DNA of 42,589 bases from contig JAUYNO010000055.1 of assembly GCA_030696045.1 (NCBI GenBank), positions 110,175 through 152,763 on the forward strand. Direction: 5' to 3'. The translations under genes and the position numbers were made by a program. The DNA is from Stagnimonas sp. Lineage in GTDB: Bacteria > Pseudomonadota > Gammaproteobacteria > Nevskiales > Nevskiaceae. The notes beneath the pieces were generated by a model. It saw only the letters and a list, made by a program, of their open reading frames with translations. It was not told the origin of the DNA and did not search any database. Of the stretch, positions 36,170 to 42,589 are shown in pieces. Every line of letters begins with the position of its first letter. The stretch's first letter is position 1.

Positions 36170-37728
36170 GGACGTAGTCCGGCAGCGAAATCACCAGCGC
36201 GGATGCGGCTGAACAGTTCGCCCCACTGCGGCGCGATGACCTCGCGCTTGTACTGCTGGGCATGCGCAATGCCGCGCTGCTGCAGGGCCGCGCGCTCAGA
36301 CTTGCGGGCGGGATCGATAAGGCGGCCGATGCAGTCGGCGATCTCCGAGACCGAGTACTTGTCGAAGTATTCGGCGCTGTCGCCGTAGACCTCGCGGTGC
36401 ACCGGGATGTCGGACGCCGCGACGGCGCCGCCGCAGAGCATGGCCTCGATACCGGAGAGATCAAAGCCCTCGGCGACGCTGGGGCAGACCACGCACTCGG
36501 CCGCCGCAAACAGCTGGCGCATGTCGCCGACCGGCACGTTGCTGAGGTGGAACAGCGCGCCGCGCTCCTGCCAGGGCTTGAGGGCATTGAGCAGGTTCTC
36601 GACATGCCAGCCGATGGCGCCGACGAACACCAGTTTGAGATCGCTGTCGCCGCGCATGCGCAGCGCCTCCCAGGCACGCATCAGGCGCATGTGGTTCTTG
36701 CGCGGTTCGATGGACGAAACCATCAACAGGTAGCGCAGCGGCTTCGAGAGCAGATGCTGCTCGTAGAACTGGGCCTTGAGATGCGGCGAATTGGACCCTG
36801 AGGTGGCGCCGCTGGAACTGCCCCAGCGCGGTTCGGTCTTGGGATTCAGCCGCGAGCGGATGATCTCCGCCGCTGCACCGACACGCACCGGCTCCGGGGA
36901 ATAGCTGTGCGAGACCACGTCGTGGATGACCCGGGAACGCTTTTCCAGCGCCGGGAACATGGTCAGCAGATCCTTGCGCACCGAGTTCGAAGTGCAGGCG
37001 AAGACCGCGTGGCTGGCGTTGTCGAGCAACGCCCGGTAGTGCGACTTGGCGTGGAAGCGCGCGGTCGGGATAGTGTGAGTCTGGAACATCGGAATCGCGT
37101 CGTGGTAGCGCACCAGCAGCTGCGAGCCCTGCGGTAGCCGCGCCGGGTACGGCGTCTGCGAGATCACGATGTCGTAGCCGCGGGTGTCGACCGTCGGATA
37201 GGAACTCATGGCCTGGCCGCCGACCAGGCCGGCGCGGTGCATGGCACGCCAGGGCATGGACAGGGTGCGATAGTCGGTGGCGCCAATCTTGCCGCGCTCG
37301 TTCGGCGGCAGGCTGGCAGCGAAGAAGGTCTCCCACAGGAAGTCGCTGTACTCGGCAGGATCGAACCGGTGCAGTTTCAGATCCATGCCGAGCTTGGTCT
37401 TGGCCGCCAGCCCCCAGGGCAGCAGCTCACGCAACACGGTCTCCTGAGCCTTGGCCCAGCCGCTTCTGGACTCCGGCTCCAGTGTCGAGGCCACGAACTG
37501 GGACAGCCGGTCGTAGCGCTTGTGCGTCCGCGCGCCCTCGTAGCTGCCACCCGGTTCCAGCGCCTTGCCCAGCCGCTGGCCGGTGTGGTTGATCAGTCCA
37601 TCCACCTTCAGCGCTGGCATGTCGAGAAAGGCGGAGAACAGCAGGCGGGTCTCCTGCGGAATGCCCGCGAAGCCCTCGAAACAGGTGCGCAGCTCCATCA
37701 GGATGCGGACGGGATCGGGCTGGCTCAT
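36166..37728 (-). CDS. Glycosyltransferase family 4 (GT-B)
   Basis: 520 aa, GT4-like. The C-terminal Rossmann half carries LLMVSSIEPRKNHMRLMRAWE (about 334-354), FVGAIGWHVENLL, LSNVPVGDMRQLFAAAECVVCPS and the EX7E retaining motif (E420 to E428 in SVAEGFDLSGIEAML). The N-terminal half holds YDIVISQTPYPARLP and VRYHDAIPMFQTHTIP. It has a long variable insert (about 50-150) and is longer than most family members. It probably adds a sugar to the capsule repeat in the cytosol; donor and linkage unknown. It lies 33 bases after the KpsT-like gene and overlaps the giant gene by ATGA. Confidence 0.88.
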   Translation of the reverse strand: MSQPDPVRILMELRTCFEGFAGIPQETRLLFSAFLDMPALKVDGLINHTGQRLGKALEPGGSYEGARTHKRYDRLSQFVASTLEPESRSGWAKAQETVLRELLPWGLAAKTKLGMDLKLHRFDPAEYSDFLWETFFAASLPPNERGKIGATDYRTLSMPWRAMHRAGLVGGQAMSSYPTVDTRGYDIVISQTPYPARLPQGSQLLVRYHDAIPMFQTHTIPTARFHAKSHYRALLDNASHAVFACTSNSVRKDLLTMFPALEKRSRVIHDVVSHSYSPEPVRVGAAAEIIRSRLNPKTEPRWGSSSGATSGSNSPHLKAQFYEQHLLSKPLRYLLMVSSIEPRKNHMRLMRAWEALRMRGDSDLKLVFVGAIGWHVENLLNALKPWQERGALFHLSNVPVGDMRQLFAAAECVVCPSVAEGFDLSGIEAMLCGGAVAASDIPVHREVYGDSAEYFDKYSVSEIADCIGRLIDPARKSERAALQQRGIAHAQQYKREVIAPQWGELFSRIRAGDFAAGLRP

Positions 37729-37761
37729 GGAGTGTTTGATGGCGTGAATGAGGAGAGCGCC

Positions 37762-38409
37762 CTACAGCGCCTTGTAGGTCTTGATGGCTTCGGCGACGTC
37801 GTCGAAGTAGCGGGTACGGCCCCGCGATATCACCAGGGCGCCATCGCAGACCTGCTCGATGAAGCTGGCGTCGTGCGAGGCAACGACCAGCGCGCGACCG
37901 CTGTCAGGCGCGAACAGGTGACCCCGGCTGCGCTGGTGGAAGCGCTCGTCGCCTACCATCATCACCTCGTCGATCAGGTAGCAGTCGAAGTCGATGGCAA
38001 TCGACAGCGCGAACGCCAGCCGTGCGCGCATGCCGGAGGAATAGGTCTTCACTGGCTGGTACAGGAAGCTGCCCAGTTCGGCGAATTCCTCGACGAAGGC
38101 ACGCAGCTGCTCGAAGTCAGTGCGGTAGATGCGGGCGATGAAACGCATGTTGTCGATGCCGGTCAGACTGCCCTGGAAGCTGCCGGAGAAGCCCAGCGGC
38201 CAGGACACCGACATCTCGTGGCTCACCCGTCCGCGGGTAGGTTGCTCGACCTTGCCGATCAGGCGGATCAGCGTCGACTTGCCGGCTCCGTTGCGACCCA
38301 GGATGCCGAGCCGGAAGCCCCGCGGCACGGTGAAGCTGGTATCGCGCAGCACCACATGCTCACCGCCATGACTGCGGTAGACCTTGTGCAGGTTCTCGAC
38401 CCGGATCAC
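37762..38409 (-). CDS. kpsT: Capsule ABC exporter ATPase, KpsT-like
   Basis: 215 aa ATP-binding subunit of the capsule exporter. Walker A GRNGAGKST at 38-46, signature YSSGMRAR at 123-130, Walker B CYLIDEVM at 143-150, H-loop H179 in VASHD. The short length, the PLGFSGSFQGSLTGIDNMRF segment and the absence of a C-terminal glycan-binding domain match KpsT/CtrD rather than Wzt of O-antigen systems. GTG at 38409 overlaps the stop of the permease gene by one base (TAGTG), so the long upstream open frame is not coding. Confidence 0.92.
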   Translation of the reverse strand: MIRVENLHKVYRSHGGEHVVLRDTSFTVPRGFRLGILGRNGAGKSTLIRLIGKVEQPTRGRVSHEMSVSWPLGFSGSFQGSLTGIDNMRFIARIYRTDFEQLRAFVEEFAELGSFLYQPVKTYSSGMRARLAFALSIAIDFDCYLIDEVMMVGDERFHQRSRGHLFAPDSGRALVVASHDASFIEQVCDGALVISRGRTRYFDDVAEAIKTYKAL

Positions 38410-39236
38410 TACTCGATCACCAGATGTCGATGCACGTTGCGACACAGCAGCAGCCCCGTGGCCAGCAGCGCCAGGCAGACGGCAGTGGCCAGCGGCAGGT
38501 TGGTGTGGATGCGCAGCTCCGGCCCGAACTGGCCGCCACGGATCAACTCGTAGGCGCTGACGGTGGGCATCCATAGCACTAGCTCCTGCACCGAACCCGG
38601 CAGCCAATCGACCATGAAGAAGCAGCCGCAGACCGGCAGCAGGAAGTACATCAGCGGGCCGACCAGCTTCTCGACCCATTCCACCATTTCGGTAAGGGCG
38701 CCGATGATTAGGCCCATCGCCACCGAGAACGCAGCAAAGTAGAGCCAGCCGAGGTAGAACAGGCCCCAGTCCTTCGGCCATTCGTAGACGCCGGCGGCCC
38801 AGAACACGAAGGCCATCACCAGATAGGCGATGGCGGTGCCGTACAGCTCCAGAATCATGCGGGCGGTGAGCAGGTCCAGCATCCGCACTTGACGGTGGTA
38901 CAGAAGACTGGCGTTGGCGCGGAAGCAGTGCACGGCGCGATTGGTGGTGTGGCGCCAGAGCGTCAGCGGCAGATAGCCGGTCATCACGAAGCCCAGCACG
39001 TTCAGATGGCTGCCGTGGGTGTAGCGGCCCTGCGCCACCGACCAGATGATGATCACGCCGGCACAGAACAGCAGCGGCTCCACCACCATCCATAAAAAGC
39101 CCAGGTTCTCGCGGCCGTAGCGGGTATGTAGCTCGCGCATCATCAGCGCGCCGATGACAGTCAGCTGCAGTCGCAGTGCGCCTCGGAAATCGCCGGCCAG
39201 CACCGCTGGCGCGGTGCGGCCCTCACTGCTGGGCAT
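38409..39236 (-). CDS. kpsM: Capsule ABC exporter permease, KpsM-like
   Basis: 275 aa ABC-2 type permease with six predicted membrane helices (about residues 46-68, 78-90, 125-147, 160-182, 195-212, 247-263). MMRELHTRYGRENLGFLWMVVEPL is the conserved N-terminal amphipathic entry seen in KpsM/CtrC. With the KpsT-like ATPase it moves lipid-linked capsule across the inner membrane. Its start overlaps the end of the KpsE-like gene by 14 bases. Confidence 0.92.
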   Translation of the reverse strand: MPSSEGRTAPAVLAGDFRGALRLQLTVIGALMMRELHTRYGRENLGFLWMVVEPLLFCAGVIIIWSVAQGRYTHGSHLNVLGFVMTGYLPLTLWRHTTNRAVHCFRANASLLYHRQVRMLDLLTARMILELYGTAIAYLVMAFVFWAAGVYEWPKDWGLFYLGWLYFAAFSVAMGLIIGALTEMVEWVEKLVGPLMYFLLPVCGCFFMVDWLPGSVQELVLWMPTVSAYELIRGGQFGPELRIHTNLPLATAVCLALLATGLLLCRNVHRHLVIE

Positions 39237-40368
39237 GCTCGCGTACCCCCAGCAGCAGCAGCTTGCCGATCGAATAGATCAGGAAGCAGCTGATGAACAC
39301 GATCAGCACGTTGATGAGCCGGCGCGGGTAGAGCGCGCGATCCGGCAGGCTGGTATCCACCACTCGCTCCAGATAGATCTGCTGGCGCCGCGCCTCGGCG
39401 CGCGCGGCCTCCAGCGAGGCCAGGGCCGAGGCCAGCTCGCGGGCGGCGAAATCCTTGCGCAGCGACAGTTGCTCGTAGGCCGAGAGCTTGGGGGCCATCG
39501 CGCCATCGCCACCGGTCAGGCGGGCGGACTGGCGGGCGACCTGTTGTTCCAGCGCGGCGATATGCGATTCGAGATCGCCGCGCAGCGGGCTCTGCGGCGA
39601 ACTGCGCCGCAACTCGGCGAGCCGGGTGCGGCTGCTGGCCAGCTCGGCCTCGGTCCTGGCCTGGGACTCGAAGATCGCGCCCGAGGTCTTGCCCGGATCA
39701 AGCAGGGATTCGCGGTTGCGGTAGCTCAGCAGGCTGGCCTGCACCTCGGCCACAGCCTGCTGGGCGCGTTCGACATCGGCTTCGGCATCGCGCACGGAAT
39801 TGTCGTGGGCGCGCCGGTTGAGCTGGTTGACCATGTCCTCGCTGATCGCCAGCAGCAGCTGGGCGAGGGCCTGGGCATCCTCGGCGCGGAAGGCCTTCAC
39901 CGTCAGGGCGCTGATGCCGGTGGTGGTGTCGTAGACCAGTTCGACGCGGCGCTGGTAATAGCGATACAGATCCTCGGCATTGTCCCAGTCGATGGGATTG
40001 GGATAGGCGGCCAGGAAGTCCGCCTCCGGCCGGTCGAAGATGGCGCGCAGGTCGATCTTGCCGGCCAGCACCTTGAGCGCGTCACGCGAGGTCGCGTAGG
40101 CCTGCACCGAATAGACGTCCTCGTGGCCGGCGGCGCCGCCCGGCTGCAACAGTCCGGCCAGGCCGTTGATCTGCATGCGCGAGGGCGAGCCCACCACGAA
40201 GCGCGCTTCGGAGGCGTACAGGTCGGCCGCGATCAGCAGGTAGTAGAGCGCCGCCAGCAGGGTCGGCAGGGCTACGCAGAGCAGCGAGCCGGCATGCCGG
40301 CTCGCCCAACTGGCGAGCGCTTCCAGCCAGGGCGGAGACGAGTCCGGACCGGGCAGGCGCGCGCTCAT
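39223..40368 (-). CDS. kpsE: Capsule export inner-membrane adaptor, KpsE/CtrB/BexC-like
   Basis: 381 aa polysaccharide co-polymerase family protein linking the ABC exporter to the outer-membrane channel. A transmembrane helix lies near the N-terminus (about 27-50, SLLCVALPTLLAALYYLLI) and another at the C-terminus (about 352-373), with a long periplasmic coiled-coil part between (about 190-340: EADVERAQQAVAEVQASL, then AALEQQVARQSARL). YASEARFVVGSPS after helix 1 is typical. The length is nearly that of E. coli KpsE. Start overlaps the upstream stop by ATGA. Confidence 0.9.
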   Translation of the reverse strand: MSARLPGPDSSPPWLEALASWASRHAGSLLCVALPTLLAALYYLLIAADLYASEARFVVGSPSRMQINGLAGLLQPGGAAGHEDVYSVQAYATSRDALKVLAGKIDLRAIFDRPEADFLAAYPNPIDWDNAEDLYRYYQRRVELVYDTTTGISALTVKAFRAEDAQALAQLLLAISEDMVNQLNRRAHDNSVRDAEADVERAQQAVAEVQASLLSYRNRESLLDPGKTSGAIFESQARTEAELASSRTRLAELRRSSPQSPLRGDLESHIAALEQQVARQSARLTGGDGAMAPKLSAYEQLSLRKDFAARELASALASLEAARAEARRQQIYLERVVDTSLPDRALYPRRLINVLIVFISCFLIYSIGKLLLLGVREHAQQ

Positions 40369-41561
40369 TTCAGCGCCCCGCGCACCACCGCGCCCTGGAT
40401 CACCGGCTGACTGACCAGCCCGAGAATTTCCAGGAACTTGCGCAGTTCGTTGGTCGGCGCGCTGGAGACATAAAGGATGTCGCGGTCGCGCATGCCGAAG
40501 CGCTGCGCCAGGAAATAGCTCTCCGCCTGCGCCAGATCGAGCCGGTAGATCACCCGCAACTCGTCCTCACCGGCAGCGGCGGGAAGGGCCGGCACCGGTT
40601 CCAGCAGACGACGCGGCTCATAACGCAGCAGATAAACCCCGCGCGGATCGGCGCGCTGGTCGAGCAGGCCGCCGGTCTTCGCCACCGCCTCGATCAGCGA
40701 GATGCGCTCGGCGCCGAACTCGATCTGCGCGGTGCGGCCGGTGGCGCCGAAGGCGGTGAAGCTCTGCGGCTGGCGGGTGGCGACCAGCAGGTCGCCCGGC
40801 CGCAGGTAGATGTTCTGCCGCGGGTCCTGCAGCACCCGCTGCAGCGGCATGGCGAAACTGTCGCCGCCCCGGGTGAGCTGGATGCGGGTCTCGTAGCTGG
40901 GCGCGCGCACGCCACCGGTGGCGGCGAGCACGTCGAGCAGACGCTCGCCGCGCACCGAGACCGGCACCCGGGCACCGGCGGCGACATCGCCGGCCACCGT
41001 CACGGCGCCCGAGCTGTTGCGCAGGTGCACCACCACCTGCGGCTTCGCGGCCTTGCCGGCCAGCGACTCGCGCAGTTCCTGTTCTACCTGGTCCGGACGC
41101 AGGCCGACCACCCGGATGCGACCGACGAAGGGCAGCGTGATGCTGCCGTCGGCGCCGACCACCTGCTCCGGCAGCGTGGTCGAGCGGCTGCCGACGCCGC
41201 TGTCCGCTCCGCCGCTGGCCGTGGGGCGGCCGGAAAACAGCGGGTTGGACCCGGCTTCCCAGATTTCGACCGTCAGACCATCGCCGATGCCGACCAGGCT
41301 GACCGGAACCTGATCGGCGCCGCCGAAGTGCTCGGCGAACCCGGTCACCGGCCGTTGGGCTTCGGCGGCCAGCGCGGCGCGACTGATGTCGATCAGCCGG
41401 AACACCTCGTCGTCACCGCGCTTCTGCTGGCGGTCGACCGCTGCCTGGGTAGGGCCATCGCTGGGCAGCCAGGCGCAGCCGGACAGCGCGACGCAGCCGG
41501 ACCACAGGACGAACTGAAGGAGACCCGCGTTCGCGCGCCGGCCGGACTGGACTGGATTCAT
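40365..41561 (-). CDS. Outer-membrane capsule export lipoprotein (Wza/CtrA/BexD family)
   Basis: 398 aa outer-membrane polysaccharide export protein. ATG at 41561 gives a signal peptide ending in the lipobox LSGC (C29), so it is lipid-anchored. SLVGIGDGLTVEIWEAG is the start of the polysaccharide export (Wza) domain; GSITLPFVGRIRVVGLRPDQVEQELRESL, and then two SLBB-like repeats (VTVAGDVAAGARVPV and the GDLLVATRQPQSFTAFGATGR region) follow. The length fits CtrA/BexD better than KpsD. The upstream open frame to 41960 overlaps the glycosyltransferase and is not coding. It heads the export set, 34 bases after the glycosyltransferase. Confidence 0.9.
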   Translation of the reverse strand: MNPVQSGRRANAGLLQFVLWSGCVALSGCAWLPSDGPTQAAVDRQQKRGDDEVFRLIDISRAALAAEAQRPVTGFAEHFGGADQVPVSLVGIGDGLTVEIWEAGSNPLFSGRPTASGGADSGVGSRSTTLPEQVVGADGSITLPFVGRIRVVGLRPDQVEQELRESLAGKAAKPQVVVHLRNSSGAVTVAGDVAAGARVPVSVRGERLLDVLAATGGVRAPSYETRIQLTRGGDSFAMPLQRVLQDPRQNIYLRPGDLLVATRQPQSFTAFGATGRTAQIEFGAERISLIEAVAKTGGLLDQRADPRGVYLLRYEPRRLLEPVPALPAAAGEDELRVIYRLDLAQAESYFLAQRFGMRDRDILYVSSAPTNELRKFLEILGLVSQPVIQGAVVRGALK

Positions 41562-41595
41562 TTGCTGCGCAGTGTAGCCCGAGTTGATCGCGGGT

Positions 41596-42589
41596 TCAGT
41601 TGCCCGAATGCAGCTTCCGTACCATCGCCAGCAGCTGCTCGAAATGCCGGTTCCAGCGCGGCGCCCGATAGCCGGCCGCCCGTTGCAGGGCGGCCTTGCG
41701 GCGGTCGGAATCCGGGCTGGTGTAGTCGCGGATCGCCGCCAGCCAGACCGGGCCGTCCAGGGGGTCCAGGTATTCGGCAGTCGCGCCGCCGACCTCGCGG
41801 TGGGCCGCCAGCTCCGAAGCCAGCACCGGCACCCCGAGCGCCAGCGCCTCGGCGACCGGCAGGCCGTAGCCCTCGGCGAAGGAGGGATTGAGCAGGGCCC
41901 TGGCACCGCGCAGCAGGGCCCAGACCTCGGCATCGCCCAGCCCCGCGCACTCCCGCACATGCCCCTGCAGCGCCGGACAGCGATCCAGCAGGTTGAACAC
42001 GGCCTGATTTTCCCAGCCCCGACGGCCCAGGATCACCAGACGCGGCGCGGCCAGCGGCTCGGCCTCGACCAGGCGCTGCCAGAGCTTGAGCATCAGCAGG
42101 TGATTCTTGCGCGCCTCGATGGTGCCCAGCATGACGAAGTAGGGCCGCTCCGCCCGGGGCGTCGGCACCACCCCGCCGGCCGGCGACGCCACGCCCAGCG
42201 GCAGCACCGTGACCGGCGGCGTGCGCAGCCCCTGCTGCCGCCAATAGCGGCCCAGGTCCTCGGCGGTGGCCTGTGAATTCACCAGCACGCCCTGGGCGTG
42301 CCGCGCGATCAGCGCCAGTCGCGCGGCATGCCGCGCCGGCTCGCCGGCCCGGCTGTACTCCGGGTGGCGCAGCGGGATCAGGTCGTGGACGAAGAACAGG
42401 CTGCGCAGGTCCGGCTGCCGCAGCCAGCGGTCGTAGGCGGCGCGGTAGAGCTGGCCGTGCGAGGTGTTGACGTAGATCCAGGGGTGGCCGCGCGACGGCC
42501 GGCCGGCCGCCATGGCCGGCGCCGGCGGCACCGGCTCCCCCACCGGCTGCGCGGACCCGAGCAGGCGGCGCCAGCGCCCGGCCAGCGCG
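41596..42589 (-). CDS. Glycosyltransferase family 4 (5' part cut by window edge)
   Basis: At least 331 residues of a GT-B glycosyltransferase; the frame stays open to the window end, so the N-terminus is missing. Seen: YVNTSHGQLYRAAYDRWL, FFVHDLIPLRHPEYSR, VLVNSQATAEDLGRYW, then the C-terminal half with FVMLGTIEARKNHLLMLKLW, LVILGRRGWENQAVFNLL and the EX7E motif in PSFAEGYGLPVAEALALG. This is the mannosyltransferase-like GT4 type (TIEARKNH, FAEGYGLPVxEAL). Donor and linkage are unknown. It precedes the export lipoprotein gene by 34 bases and belongs to the capsule run, which evidently continues beyond the window. Confidence 0.88.
   Translation of the reverse strand, partial: ALAGRWRRLLGSAQPVGEPVPPAPAMAAGRPSRGHPWIYVNTSHGQLYRAAYDRWLRQPDLRSLFFVHDLIPLRHPEYSRAGEPARHAARLALIARHAQGVLVNSQATAEDLGRYWRQQGLRTPPVTVLPLGVASPAGGVVPTPRAERPYFVMLGTIEARKNHLLMLKLWQRLVEAEPLAAPRLVILGRRGWENQAVFNLLDRCPALQGHVRECAGLGDAEVWALLRGARALLNPSFAEGYGLPVAEALALGVPVLASELAAHREVGGATAEYLDPLDGPVWLAAIRDYTSPDSDRRKAALQRAAGYRAPRWNRHFEQLLAMVRKLHSGN

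Noticed and set aside
37762..39093. 443-residue frame that could suggest a fused permease-ATPase
   Set aside because: The permease is in a different frame with its own stop at 38409, overlapping the GTG start of the ATPase by one base. There is no fusion.

Overview
The window is a gene-dense, GC-rich stretch of a gammaproteobacterial chromosome. The class is inferred from gene content and order: ftsK-lolA-rarA-crcB-serS in one run, aat-bpt-infA beside it, pepA-holC divergent from an LPS-export permease gene, and a classical CysB. I cannot name a genus. Nearly every interval is coding and many neighbours overlap by 1-14 bases. No CRISPR array, insertion sequence, integrase or rRNA was seen.

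Region 1 (1-9.2 kb) is housekeeping: the start of pcnB, a tRNA-Glu(CUC), a periplasmic glutathione peroxidase, an RDD membrane protein, lptG (without lptF beside it), pepA and holC. A compact inverted-repeat element sits between pepA and holC. Region 2 (6-11.4 kb) is a sulfite module: cysG plus a TauE/SafE exporter, divergent from cysB, followed by a sulfite reductase haemoprotein and a DUF934 partner. Region 3 (11.4-12.8 kb) is an isolated two-gene unit of unknown function, an outer-membrane beta-barrel candidate and a small secreted protein. It has a repeated TTAAGSC motif upstream and a strong terminator downstream. Region 4 (12.9-22.8 kb) is core machinery: serS, crcB, rarA, lolA and ftsK on the minus strand. 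Divergent from them are a 108-aa unknown, a FemAB-like acyltransferase, aat, bpt and infA.

Region 5 (22.9-42.6 kb) is the accessory part: an ABC-transporter-dependent (group 2) capsule locus built from two converging gene runs. The plus run is kpsS, an LTA-synthase-like phosphoglycerol-transferase candidate and four sulfotransferase-like genes in two tandem pairs. The minus run is a glycosyltransferase (cut by the window end), an outer-membrane export lipoprotein, KpsE-, KpsM- and KpsT-like genes, and a second glycosyltransferase. It continues with a 1663-aa multidomain protein (methyltransferase, two WcbI-like units, GSCFA), a fifth sulfotransferase-like gene, and two tandem alpha/beta hydrolases whose nucleophile position is Cys. 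The runs meet on a shared CTAG, so the last genes overlap tail to tail.

Inference: the locus makes and exports a capsule heavily decorated with sulfate, acyl, methyl and perhaps phosphoglycerol groups. Most decoration functions come in pairs, which could mean two acceptor positions per repeat unit. This decoration set, especially the giant protein and the Cys-hydrolase pair, is the best candidate for an undescribed system here.
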